Part shown: piece by piece, positions 30,809 through 42,900 of the stretch
Numbering within the stretch: the stretch's first letter is position 1
Layout: every line of letters starts with the position of its first letter
From: Hormiphora californensis
Taxonomy: Eukaryota; Ctenophora; Tentaculata; Cydippida; Pleurobrachiidae
Length of the DNA stretch: 64,000 bases
Reading direction: 5' to 3'
NCBI GenBank assembly: GCA_020137815.1
Contig: CM035356.1
Location: forward strand, 3,892,356-3,956,355
Made by a program: the position numbers and the translations under genes
Notes under the pieces: model-generated
Databases searched by the model: none
What the model saw: the letters and a program-made list of their open reading frames with translations, nothing else
What the model was told of the DNA's origin: nothing

Positions 30809-30844
<36 letters not shown>

Positions 30845-31533
30845 AAATCTAAAGCTACTAAGTAAACAATCTCAGACATGGAAAAGAGACTACCTGACAG
30901 ACATCACGGAAGCATTCCGTTTTCACTTGATATTATATTCCATCATTACCATTCCCTCTAATTCTCTCTCCCCCAAACCCAAAGACTTCGAGTCGTACAT
31001 ATATTCCCCTCTCCGCACTGTCCTCGCACTGTCCTGGTGTCACTGGCTCTATTGTCGAAGTTTGCATTTTCCCTTCGGATAAAGAGGAGCCTAGAAGGAA
31101 CCAAGAACGAGTCGCACGGCTAATGATCGGGTAAGCATTATAGATCTTCAACTTATTAAATTTTATTTATTTCTTCGCATAAATTCAGAATATTTGTCAT
31201 CCAAAGTCCAAATTAAGCCGTGTTTATATAACTAACGCCTCAAGCAAGGGCTCCTGCAAATATGTCTGATTTTCATTTCTAACACAATTGTTTTTGCAGG
31301 TGAACATTATGCAAATGCGGAAACAAAGTCACCCCTGCGTTTTTCTACAGAGCGATGAAACACACCGAAAATACCGTTATGCAGCAGTATCACTATCAGG
31401 AATTAGAGGGGAAATTGAGTTTTGCGCTCCGATACCTCTATGATACAGACACCTTAATTCACCCAGCTGACCCTCTTTCTCTCTCTCCCTCTCTCTACCA
31501 TTCACCTATTTACCCCTCTCTATCTCTATAGCC
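30518..31533. promoter_or_regulatory. divergent intergenic region, protease (-) / MCMBP (+)
   Basis: About 1 kb between two outward-facing genes. It contains an interrupted GA microsatellite (30724-30840) and, before MCMBP, a pyrimidine-rich stretch ending CTCTATAG 2 nt before the ATG. No clear TATA box. Confidence 0.5.
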
Positions 31534-33297
31534 ATGACAGAGGCACCTAACTGGCTAACAGCACCCCTCAAGGCCATCAACAAGCTTTACACCCTTCACC
31601 CTGATACCTGGGAGAGTGAGGTGAAGTCCGCCACTCTCCCCTCCCCGGATGAGGTACCATGGTGCAGCTCCGGCACCCCATCTGGCCATCTGGTCCGGTT
31701 CCAGGCCATGATTCAGGGTATTATGGACCGGGAGTTTTACACAAAACAGTTCTTGGCCCGCGATGGAAATGGTAATGAAATGATGGGTATTGGGAAGTAT
31801 TCGGATATCCTGGATCTTCCTAAAGGATACCAGCTTGATTTTGATGATACGACGGTAACGAAGCGTGATGTCCGGTTGGTGTACTATTGTGTACCGGTAC
31901 CGGGACGAAATACTTGGACTAGGACCGATACTCCCACCACCGAGAACAGAGCATCTGTCCTGAACAAGGTCACCATACCGGGGAGGCCAGGAGCAAAGAA
32001 ACGGCCGTTAGAGAGTGTCGCCGAGGAGGAGGAGGGAGAGGAAATGGACACCACAGAAGATGATAAGAAGGCAAAAGTTTCAGAGGAGGAGGATAAGAAA
32101 GAGGAGGAGGTACCGGGTGGATTCACAGGATTGAACCTTGTCCTGCCCACTGATACAGGTGCATGTTGTGTGGTGTTGAACTACACAGAGACCGAGTTCA
32201 AGATGAATGAAGTGGTTGAGGTGGTGGGGGTGTTAGAGAGATGGGATGATGGTATGATAGAGGATGATGAGGAGGAAAGAGGAAGGTTTCCACCCACCTC
32301 AATTGTACCCCGTCTCCATGCACTTCAAATTAAGAAACTAACGCATTTGAACCCTGCTCTACCGGATCCTGTCTCTCTAGCCCATCCCACTGTTGATGCT
32401 ATCCTTTCCGAGGCAGGTATTATCCGGTCCGAGATGGTTAGTTTGATAAAGGAGTGCTTGGGTGGGGACCCTGTTGCTGCAGAGTTCATCCTCCTTCATC
32501 TTATCTCACATATATACGGGAGAAAAGATGAAATTATGGCGATCGGGAAATTTGCGGTCAACCTGACGAAATGCCCGGGTAAAAGTTCCGGATTCGTTGA
32601 CTGTTTGGCGACATTATTCAGTTCCATTTCCGAGAAAACGTTCCTCCTCCCCCTGACAATATCAAATCTAAATAACTCAACTCTCATCCCTAAGAAGGAC
32701 TACAAATCCAATAGACTTGTATCAGGTCTGCTCCAACTACCCCTCGGCTCCCAGATCATCCTTGATGAGACGGTCTTGGAACCTGGCCAACTTCAACCCG
32801 CTGGAGTCGAGAATCTCAAGGCTCTTGGAAACCTGATCTCATGGCAGAAGTTAATGTATGATTTTGGTTTTAACTACAATATAGAGTTTGAGTGTGATAC
32901 GAGGGTGCTGATTTTGGGTGAGGGTAAATCCCTCCTTCCCTCGGATATCACCGTACCTTTATCACCCATGTCACCCACCCCTGACTACCCCTCCCTCATC
33001 ACCAAGATCACCTCCCATCCCCTGCTGGACAAGTTCAGGAGGTATCTGACCGTGGTACGGACCATTGAGTACATTGATGTCAGTGAGGATCTCCAGAAGT
33101 TAATCGAGGAGGATTTCGTGGCAGAGAGGAAGAAGGATCGGGAGAATGTGACGGGAGATAGTTTACACCGGGCACTGGTTGTCACTAGGTTGTATGCCAT
33201 GTCCAGGGGACACATGAGGATGGAGGTGGAGGATTGGACGGATGCCAAGAGTTTGGAAAGAGATCGCATCACACGGATCATGTCTCAGGGCAGTTGA
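31534..33297 (+). CDS. MCMBP: MCM-binding protein
   Basis: Single-exon ORF, 587 aa (human protein about 640). MCMBP binds MCM3-7 in the nucleus and helps assemble, protect or unload MCM complexes during DNA replication. Family blocks in order: NWLTAPLKAINKLY at the N-terminus; VRFQAMIQGIMDREFY (about 55-70); YYCVPVPGRNTW (about 118-130); an acidic Glu/Asp/Lys-rich linker (about 155-190); VPRLHALQIKKLTHLNPALP; EFILLHLISHIYGR; IGKFAVNLTKCPG; NRLVSGLLQLPLGSQIILDE; LGNLISWQKLMYDF; a C-terminal DFVAERKKDRENVTGDSLHR followed by a helical end. The lack of introns is notable beside intron-rich neighbours and could reflect an old retrocopy. A pyrimidine-rich acceptor (tatctctatag) lies just before the ATG, so the 5'UTR may be spliced. 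No frameshift or lost block. Confidence 0.96.
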   Translation: MTEAPNWLTAPLKAINKLYTLHPDTWESEVKSATLPSPDEVPWCSSGTPSGHLVRFQAMIQGIMDREFYTKQFLARDGNGNEMMGIGKYSDILDLPKGYQLDFDDTTVTKRDVRLVYYCVPVPGRNTWTRTDTPTTENRASVLNKVTIPGRPGAKKRPLESVAEEEEGEEMDTTEDDKKAKVSEEEDKKEEEVPGGFTGLNLVLPTDTGACCVVLNYTETEFKMNEVVEVVGVLERWDDGMIEDDEEERGRFPPTSIVPRLHALQIKKLTHLNPALPDPVSLAHPTVDAILSEAGIIRSEMVSLIKECLGGDPVAAEFILLHLISHIYGRKDEIMAIGKFAVNLTKCPGKSSGFVDCLATLFSSISEKTFLLPLTISNLNNSTLIPKKDYKSNRLVSGLLQLPLGSQIILDETVLEPGQLQPAGVENLKALGNLISWQKLMYDFGFNYNIEFECDTRVLILGEGKSLLPSDITVPLSPMSPTPDYPSLITKITSHPLLDKFRRYLTVVRTIEYIDVSEDLQKLIEEDFVAERKKDRENVTGDSLHRALVVTRLYAMSRGHMRMEVEDWTDAKSLERDRITRIMSQGS

Positions 33298-34176
33298 GAA
33301 ATCTCTTTTTTATCGAGCACAACAACAATATGACACTTTTTAATGTTTTTAATATTCTATACTTTTTATTTATTCAATTTAGTACAAATTTATAATAACC
33401 TACCATACCGAATACTGCTTGTTGTCACTGGATATACATCTCCTACCTACTACTTTAACCCTATATCATATCTAGCAAGTTTAATGGTCTATGAACAACG
33501 ATCACGACTGTTTGGGTTGTAAGGTAGTCCGACGAACCTTCGCCTCTGCCCTTGCCCTCTACTGTCTTTTCAGTAGTAAGGTTTCTCCCTCCTTCGCCTC
33601 GACTCAACCCTACCCACGATCCACCAGGATCACTTTCGGGATTGTTGGTGAGTGCATCTCTCTAGTGTACGAAGATCTGTGCGTGTAGTATAGTAGTTGT
33701 AAGTTGAATTGCCGAACCCTCACAGAGCAGTGAGGCACACAGTCTATAGAAGGTGAGCAGGTTAATGTCTAGATCTAGTCTGGATAGGCGCCTGGTGCGG
33801 AGTGAGACAAAGTTTTCTGACCGTCACTGGAATGTTTTTGTGAGACTGAACCCCGAATTTTTCCGGTTCCTACCAACGTGCGGTATCTCTAATAGAGATA
33901 CCGCACGTAGGAACCGGAAAAATAATAAGATTGTTTAATGTTTATCTATGGAAAGTAATATTGTTAAATAGCTCATAAAATAGCCCCTGTAATTATGCCC
34001 GGGGAGAGAAAAGGACTCAGCGCCATATAATATATAGTTACCACATACCCGGGTTGGTATGGAGGTTTGCTAAGCGTACCCCATGGTCTAGTAAGAAACA
34101 AACAAACAAACAAACAAACAAACCCCTCTACCAGGTGCTGTAGCGTGTTCACTGTTGACAGCGGACCTAGCCGGGT
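33298..34176. other. intergenic MCMBP-POLR3H with a near-perfect hairpin
   Basis: The region holds an inverted repeat at 33857-33891/33893-33923, a stem of about 31 bp with a 1-nt loop and a small bulge. An (AAAC)n run lies at 34096-34126. The 65-aa ORF at 33491 has a presequence-like composition and a donor (TTG|GTGAGT), but I found no downstream exon for it. Confidence 0.6.
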
Positions 34177-37100
34177 ATGTTCCAGTTAATAGAGCTGAGA
34201 AACAACGTGGGAATTAGACCATCCCTCTTCAAGGTATATACAAGGTGGCCCATAAATTATGATAGCGGGGGACGAGCTGTACCTCCGAAACGGTGATAGT
34301 TGAGCAAAAACAAACTACGGGAACATGCTGGAACAATTCCTGGACGGCTTTTTGCAAATTATGAAATTTTTATTCAAAAGTTCATTTTTCATTCATGAAC
34401 TTTCTACACGTTCATTAATGAATTAAGAACTCTAATTTACCGAGAGTGAGGAATTTTGTTTGGGTTGAATTTATCTTTCCAATGAGCACCATGAAAATCA
34501 AATTGAAGCACCAGGTCACATGGCAGTTGAGAAAATGCACATGCATGATTTTGGCTCTTCCTGCGACTTTCAATCGGCTGTATCACGGCTACCTTTTGTT
34601 CAATCTTTTTAAAAATTTGGGTGAACATCGGATAATCAAAGATCTTTCCTCACAAGAAAAATCAAGGTCAAAACTCAAAGTTCATTTTCAAGTGTTGGTA
34701 GTTCATTCCACTCATTCAGGAACCAACATCCCTAAAGTGATGAAAAGTGATGGGTTTTATTTGGCCCATACCCTGCAATGATAGAGAGCTGTAAAAATAC
34801 TTTTCCAGGCTAGTTAGTGGGTGTCCATGTGATCATGATGATATCTGACACCTTTTCTGAGCCATAATTGAGGGATTTTCTCAAATGCAAGCATGTGATT
34901 TGAGTTTTTGCGATTGGTATCGTGCAGCAATGTTGAGAGATCTCATAGCACCTCAAAAATGATGATTAGTTCAATGAAATGAGTTGATTTATGATCGGAA
35001 ATGATCGTTTAGTTCATTTTGACGTCTGTTTTTATCTTTTCTATCATAAATCAACTCATTTCATTGAACTAATCATCATTTTTGAGGTGCTATGAGATCT
35101 CTTACCCATTGTTGCACGATACCAATCGCAAAAACTCAAATCACATGCTTGCAATTTGAGAAAATCCCTCAATTATGGCTCAGAAAAGGTGTCAGATATC
35201 ATCATGATCACATGGACACCCACTAACTAGCCTGGAAAAGTATTTTTACAGCTCTCTATCATTGCAGGGTATGGGCCAAATAAAACCCATCACTTTTCAT
35301 CACTTTAGGGATGTTGGTTCCTGAATGAGTGGAATGAACTACCAACACTTGAAAATGAACTTTGAGTTTTGACCTTGATTTTTCTTGTGAGGAAAGATCT
35401 TTGATTATCCGATGTTCACCCAAATTTTTAAAAAGATTGAACAAAAGGTAGCCGTGATACAGCCGATTGAAAGTCGCAGGAAGAGCCAGAATCATGCATG
35501 TGCATTTTCTCAACTGCCATGTGACCTGGTGCTTCAATTTGATTTTCATGGTGCTCATTGGAAAGATAAATTCAACCCAAACAAAATTCCTCACTCTCGG
35601 TAAATTAGAGTTCTTAATTCATTAATGAACGTGTAGAAAGTTCATGAATGAAAAATGAACTTTTGAATAAAAATTTCATAATTTGCAAAAAGCCGTCCAG
35701 GAATTGTTCCAGCATGTTCCCGTAGTTTGTTTTTGCTCAACTATCACCGTTTCGGAGGTGCAGCTCGTCCCCCGCTATCATAATTTATGGGCCACCTTGT
35801 ATGTGTTACTGGGTAACTAAGGAAGAACTTGAGAAGATTTATTGAATTTTCTGGGGGGATTTTCTGAATTGAGAATATGCAAAGTGAAAGGAGGTTTTAT
35901 AAAAAGCCGGACTGGCCACCAATGCGAGTAGAATCTCACTGTAAAGGGCCCGCAGAAACTAAAAATAGAATTATTACAATAGTTGCAAGAAGTGATATTC
36001 ACTAGTTTTAACTATCCAACCCCCCAGGTTGAGCAAAGTAAGGCTATAAAAGAGGTGCTGAACACGAAGTTAGCCAACAAGGTACTCTACAAGCACGGTC
36101 TATGTATTGTTCTACACGATATACTGCACATCGGAGACAGCTTCTCTTTTCCTGGTGACGCAGGTTAGTGCTGCAGGAACCGACCGAAACAAGTAAACAA
36201 CCAATCAGAACTCGTTATTTAGGTCACGTGACTCGTTTTCAGCCAATCAGGACCAGTATTTCCTGATTCGGTCGGTTCGTGGTTAGTGGACCCCTCTTCC
36301 TTCTCTGTTTAGAGAGAAGGAGAGTGGTCGTATGGCTCTTTGAGGGTAGATCAAGTTAGTGCAGACCATCTTCCTTTTCCTATTCTAGGGAGACAATTAG
36401 GATCTAGGCTTTTTTGCGTTTATCAACCTCTTGGGAATTGTTTCTGTTAATGAGTAGGATAGCTAACTAAAGAGTCGTCTTAATAAGCTTGGTGAACAGT
36501 TATAGTCAGCACTACTACTGCTCTCTGTATTAATCTTACTCTGTACGTGAAAACTAGTTAATCGATATTGGTATGCCGATATCTATTCTCCCACTTAGTA
36601 CGCAGCAAATTACTTTGTCTGTACTGTTCTTTTCAAATGGTGGAAAACTAGAGTACTAGATATTGAGTGTACTGCATTTGGAATTCGCAATACTTTGCCT
36701 TCTCTCGCTCTCACCCATTTCTCTTTTGCCGTACCAGAATAAAGGATTGTCACAACTTATAGGAAACTGCGGTACTGCTTTCTGCTTTGTATGCGCTTCT
36801 CTCCCTACTGCGTTAGATCATGTGTTAAACTGGGTACTGTGCAATGACAATAACACATACTGATTGCGTTCTCTCTCACACACGTTTATCATCCCCCATA
36901 CAATGCGTGGTGACATGTGAAGTCACGATAGCTCCCATTGGATCTGTCACGTAGCGTAGTGGGTGGTATTAATTCGTTGTACGCAGTTTCTAACTTGGTA
37001 CGTCACATATCATTTTGGGAGAGCAATACTGTATTGGGCTTTTCACATGTAGGGGAGCCACAGGTAATATGGGATACCTAACAACTTTTGGCCATAATTT

Positions 37101-39810
37101 TTTTTCAGATGACAATAAAGTCACGCCGTCTTCATAGGTGTGTCTTATTTGGACCAGGCTAACACATTACCACCAAAATTACCCCAACGAATGCTCCACA
37201 ACGGAGATCTGGCACTATCCCATATTACCTTGAAAATTTGCAGTGGAATTTTATTTTGGTGAAATGGGATACCCATTTTTAACGAAAATGGGATATCCCA
37301 TTTTATCAAAAAATTGGTATCCCATTTTATCAAAATTAATTTTTCGTCAGAATATGGTTACTTTAAATTGCACTTTGCTTGGATTAAACTAGTTTGTAAT
37401 GGTATTTAAGTTTTGTTTACAATTAGTAAGTGGTCTGAAGGCTCCCGCCATTGCCGGCAGCCGTGAAATCATGAAAAGTTAGTAACAAGCTACCTAATTT
37501 CTTCACCAACGGGTCCCTAAAGCCTCATTTTACACTACTAAGTTCAACAAGAGGGGTCAAAGCGTGAACAGGTTCATTTCCTAGCGGGGTGCTACCTGTA
37601 TACAATTTCAGACAGGTCCGAAATTCTCTAAAGTTTGCTAAAGAATTGGGGACCAAAGAGTTGATCGTTAACACATAAATGTGGATAATATTTAGTAACT
37701 GCTAAACTAAGAAAGCTACATGGATACCAGAAACCTTTTGGTGTATATAATAGAAGATTAGATTAATGAGAATTGAATAATTATATCCACACGTTTAGTC
37801 GTATTCTGCAGTTGTCACTCGGTGCATTTTTTTCAGAGAATACAAGTTTTTTCGAGTTATGAGCGAAAATAGGCTATATTAATAATCGTTACTGAGAAAT
37901 TTGCGTTTAAATGGCCGCTTAAACAGCCAAAATTTCAGTATCCCATTTTTCCAAAACATGTTTTGGAAAAATGGGATACTGAAAATTTGGTAAAATGGGG
38001 TATCCCATTTGAGTAAAATAAAAGTATCCCATTATACCAAAATCATGAGTTTCTATAATTAGCTAATTATAATTAGACACGTTCATTCTGATGCTCTGAT
38101 CTCTTTAGGTATCGCTAATAAATATCTTGCTCATAAACTAAGCCAATCGATATTTTCTAAAAGAAACAGAGACGTGTGTACCAAATGAAAGAAGTGGCCT
38201 GGTTTTTTACTTTCCTTATTTTAAGATGACGAGGGTGCTAGTGTACCATCTAAACACTTCCCACCAAGGCTATAAACGGTTTCGGAACTAATCTAAGATC
38301 ATTAATAAGAGTTGTTAACTATTTATGAGCCTGTAACATGGCCAATCTTTTCAAAACACCGATTTCCCATTTTACCAAATTTCCCATTTTACCTGTGGCT
38401 CCCCTAATCATTTTCCCAGTACTCGATACTGAAAAGTGCCGTCCGAAGGTCGACACCGTACTCAGTTATATAACAAACATAGGTACTGCAGTATGCACTC
38501 TCCGTTGGGTGCAGCGTGGCCATGTTTTTGTACTGATCTGTATTCCATATATTGGACATAATATATGTCACATATAATATGTAGGATTTTATTATGCCTA
38601 TAAGTTGTACCTGAAAACTTATAACACGAGACCGAAGGTCGAGTGTTATAAGTACAACAATAATGATCCGAGACCACAGGTCGAGGCAGATTCTTGTACT
38701 TTAGTGCACGAGCCTGCGAGTGCCACTAAGTCTAACTACCTCACGAGCCTGCGAGTGATGTAGTTTTACTTTTTGACCGAGCCTGCGAGGTCTAAAAGTG
38801 TAAGAATCTGGGACATTATTGTTGACGTCAGGTACAACGAAAATAGGCATAATAAAATTGCATTGTAAAATTTTTAAAACAAGAGTGAGAGACACTTTAG
38901 GGCGTAACAATCTAGAGCGAATTCATGATACTAGTAAGCCCGCTCGCCCTACGGGCGAATGTCGGGGATGGTCAATGGTCAATGGTCATACAGTAAACTA
39001 AGCAAACAGTGTAGTATCATTTGAAATTTTTAAAATCAGTAAATTTATCAGGTAAATTAACCACAGCGATTCTTTCGACAGAAAAACCACGGGTCCTCTT
39101 TTGCCAGGTCCTGAAGTATTTTATGAAGGAGCACATTTGCAAAATACTTTTCACGTATTACTGCCATTTCTTATTAGTGCCATTGATACTTTGTTATTAC
39201 GTGTGTTGACAACATTTTTTGAATAATAATCACCTCTTTTGGTAGGATTCTATCACGTAGTCTATAGGCGTCAGCGCCAGTTTGGGACATATGGCTCCTC
39301 CAAACTCGCTGGCGATTGTGTTGAAGTTGAGTAGTCATGTTCACGAAAACGTGGTGAACAGGGGGTGAACAGATCAAAATCAAGATGCACGTGCAGTTTA
39401 CGGTAAGCAGTGGCATTGCCAGGATCTTAGGGACAACAGTGAAAAAGCCCATTGTAGGTCCAGGATTTGTGCACCCAATTTGGTAACAATGACATCACCC
39501 AAACAATCCCTATGCGATATATGAAGTATGGAGGTAGGCAGGAGAGATAAGGATAAACAGGGGTATAGTACAGAGTGAGAGATTAGCTAACTGGTCAGCA
39601 CCGCTGAGGGACAAACGTGAAAAAGCATGTCAGAGTGGCCGATTGGAGAAATACCATCACCCATCTTCCCTCATGCTTTACACAAGTACGGCATGCGGTA
39701 AGTAACGTGATTGTACGAGCTAGAGATATAGAGAGAGATAAAGAGTTGATCCGAGTCGAATGACTGGGTTTAACGAGAGTGGATAAGAAGAGAGAGACGA
39801 GAGAGAGAAG

Positions 39811-39847
<37 letters not shown>

Positions 39848-39849
39848 CG

Positions 39850-39881
<32 letters not shown>

Positions 39882-39926
39882 CGAGAGAGAGAGAGAGAGA
39901 GAGAGATGAGAGAGGAGAGAGAAGAG

Positions 39927-39969
<43 letters not shown>

Positions 39970-42900
39970 AGTTCGTACACGTTTATCTTTCTAACGGTTT
40001 TTAAGTGTGACAGAAACAGTGGAGTTCGAAGTGCAGCGGTGTTATAAGTTTTCATGTATCACTGGGGGGTGTTATAAGTGAAAACTTATAACACTGGGGG
40101 GTGTTATAAGTGAAAACTTATAACACTGGGCAGTGTTATAAGTTGTACAAGCAGTGCTACCTAAAGAATTATATTATATCTCAAAATTTTACAATGTTAC
40201 ATATAATATGTCACATACTTGGATTCGCGACATCGTCGTACGCTGCATGTGCTAATGTTATGCACATGTGTGCGTACAGCATAAAATATGCAGTACAAAA
40301 TCTCTCTCTCCCTCACTCACTCACCTCCCTTTCTCCCAGGTACCTATACCTCGGTCCTATTCCGTTATGTCGTGTTTAAACCGTTTGAGGATGAAGTCTT
40401 AATTGGTAGAGTCCGAAGATCCAGTCCTGAAGGTTAGTGCTATATTTGTTTGTTTGTTTGTTTGTTTGGTTGTTTGTGGTGGGGGGTACAGGTAGGTTAT
40501 AGCGAGCCCAACTCTTCCCCGTATGGCAGAATGACATTGCAACCTTGTTTATTTGTTTTCTTTTTAAATTTTTATTGAGTATGTTTTTTTTCTTTTACAA
40601 ATGTGAAACGAATGAAAGGTATGCTATTGAAGGTACAGTCGGACCCCGATTTAGGGCCCCCCGATTTAGTGGCACCCCGATTTAGGGACAGGATTTTTTG
40701 CCCCCGATACAGGAAATTAACCTTATTTGACCCCGATTTAGTGGACACCCCGATTTAGTGGACAAGAGCCTTTCCCCCGAGGGTGTCCCTAAATCGGGGT
40801 CCGACTGTAGTTGATAGTGATATGTTTTTAAATTTCAGATAAACTAATCGATTGAAATTGCTAAATGAATTCATTTTCATATGAATAAAATAGTAGACAC
40901 GTAATATTACACTTCACACAAAAGAGATATTGTAACAATTAGTTGGTTAGTTCGTTGGTCTGTTAGTTTTATCTTTCCTTTTTCATTTTGTTTGTTTGTT
41001 TGTTTGTAACTACGCACTAACATCATAACAATATCCACTATTCCACTAATGTCTAATGCTAATACCAACATGAATTCCTTAAATTGTTCAGACTTTCTCC
41101 TCTCAGAGATTATCACCGAACCAAAATACTGTTTTTCCTGTTTTTAGGGTTGATCCACCCAAACACATCAATTAGATCCCACTTCACGAGCTCCCTCACT
41201 CTACACATGTCCTTATTGACATTGAAACTACAGACAGGTTTGAAATCCAGTGGTGGGCTGGGGTGTATCAGGGTAACTGAGATTATTGAGCCACGTCGCG
41301 GTTTAGCATGCATTATCTTGTAGACACCTGTAGCAGGGAGAAATACCGTTATTATAAATAGTGACATTACGTGAAAAGAAATTATATTTTATTTGAAGAT
41401 GTCGCAAGAGCTGTCAGAGCATTGGCCTGTCAGCACAAGAGAATCAGGATCAGGATTAGCAAAATAATTTTGTAACACCGATATATTCTTACCGCTAAAA
41501 GGTGTGTTATTAGTGTTTGGACACCCACACTCCTCCCCCTCCATGATAAACCTTCCACACCTCCTCACAGAACACGCCCCAAAATCAACCCTCTCGATCT
41601 TACTCCTAACATATCTCATTGTCGCAGATTTCCTAACGTAACGAAACTGGATCCTGTCATTTAGTTCGGGATAGTAATACCATGGGTGTTCCTCTTCTAA
41701 GTATTCAGGGAATATCCTGAACTGGAACCACTCCAACCACGACCCAGTTTGGGTGTATGCCCATACTCGGAGACCTCCGTGTCGGTCCGTTTCTTCGACC
41801 TCGGCGATATAGTAGACAACTGCCAAGCATGAAGGTAGGGGTGGTGGAAGGGGAGTAGTCTCTTCCGATGAGGTGCTAGATTCATGGATCTGATCTGGGA
41901 AGTACTCCTGGTAGGAAGCTCTTATATCGCTTATATCCGCTTTGTGGGTCCGGGAATTCTGGTGGATATCCTCTTGGTGTGAATTCTGGTGGATATCCTC
42001 TTGGAGTAAACTCTGGTGGATATAATCCTCTTGGTGTGAATTCTGGTGGATATCCTCTTGGAGTAAACTCTGGTGGATATAATCCTCTTGGTGTGAATTC
42101 TGGTGGATATCCTCTTGGAGTGAACTCTGGTGAGCACTTGGTAGATGGGTTGTGTGGAAGGGAGCCTCCTCCTCCATCTCACTTTCATCTGACTCCTCGT
42201 TATCATCCAGTATTACCACTATTTCCTGTACCTCATTTAGTTCCCTACTATATGCCATACTAAACGGATAAAACTTTTAGCTTGCGGAGCTGTTTAGATG
42301 TCACTCTTTGGGGCGAGCAAGGGACTAAGTAGAATAAAGCACATCTTTGAGGCTAATTTAATGTCAATATATGCAACGAATGAAGAAAGGGACTAATACT
42401 GAACTAACGAACTCAGAACTTAGAGCAATTGATATATTAATAATAATAAATGCACGTACACAATTGAAGAGGCCGTGAGAATCTCGGGGAATCAACCTGA
42501 ACAAATACTCACCATGCAACAATTTTGTGGGGGTGGAGAATTGTTGCCTTCTAAACTACACAAAAGTTTGGTAACGAAATTACGCTTACCTACTAAGAGC
42601 CGGAAGCGGAGTAGCATTCAACAACAACAAATCCTACCTTACAGGCACGCCAAAGCGTACCCTAGTTACCGCGATGCCTCTGCGTGGGGTAATAACACAA
42701 AAGTGAGGTCTGCAAGCACAGCAACTCCGGTTGGCTGTCAGCGTGAGAGCGAGGGAGAATATAGAGCTCTATTTCTATAGCTGTGAGTGAGAGTGAGATA
42801 GAATATAGAGCTCTATCTCTATAATAGCTGGCGTTATGCCAGCTACCATCTCTCTGCCAGCCAAACGGAGATCATGATATATCACATGCACCTGGTACAC

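Noticed and set aside
33491-33660. Possible mitochondrial presequence exon (VVRRTFASALALYCLF) ending at a GTGAGT donor
   Set aside because: No matching downstream exon in compatible phase; POLR3H's first exon was found elsewhere (34177).
34446-35603. Paired 111-aa and 63-aa ORFs
   Set aside because: Mirror images in the two arms of the foldback element; no protein-like conservation.
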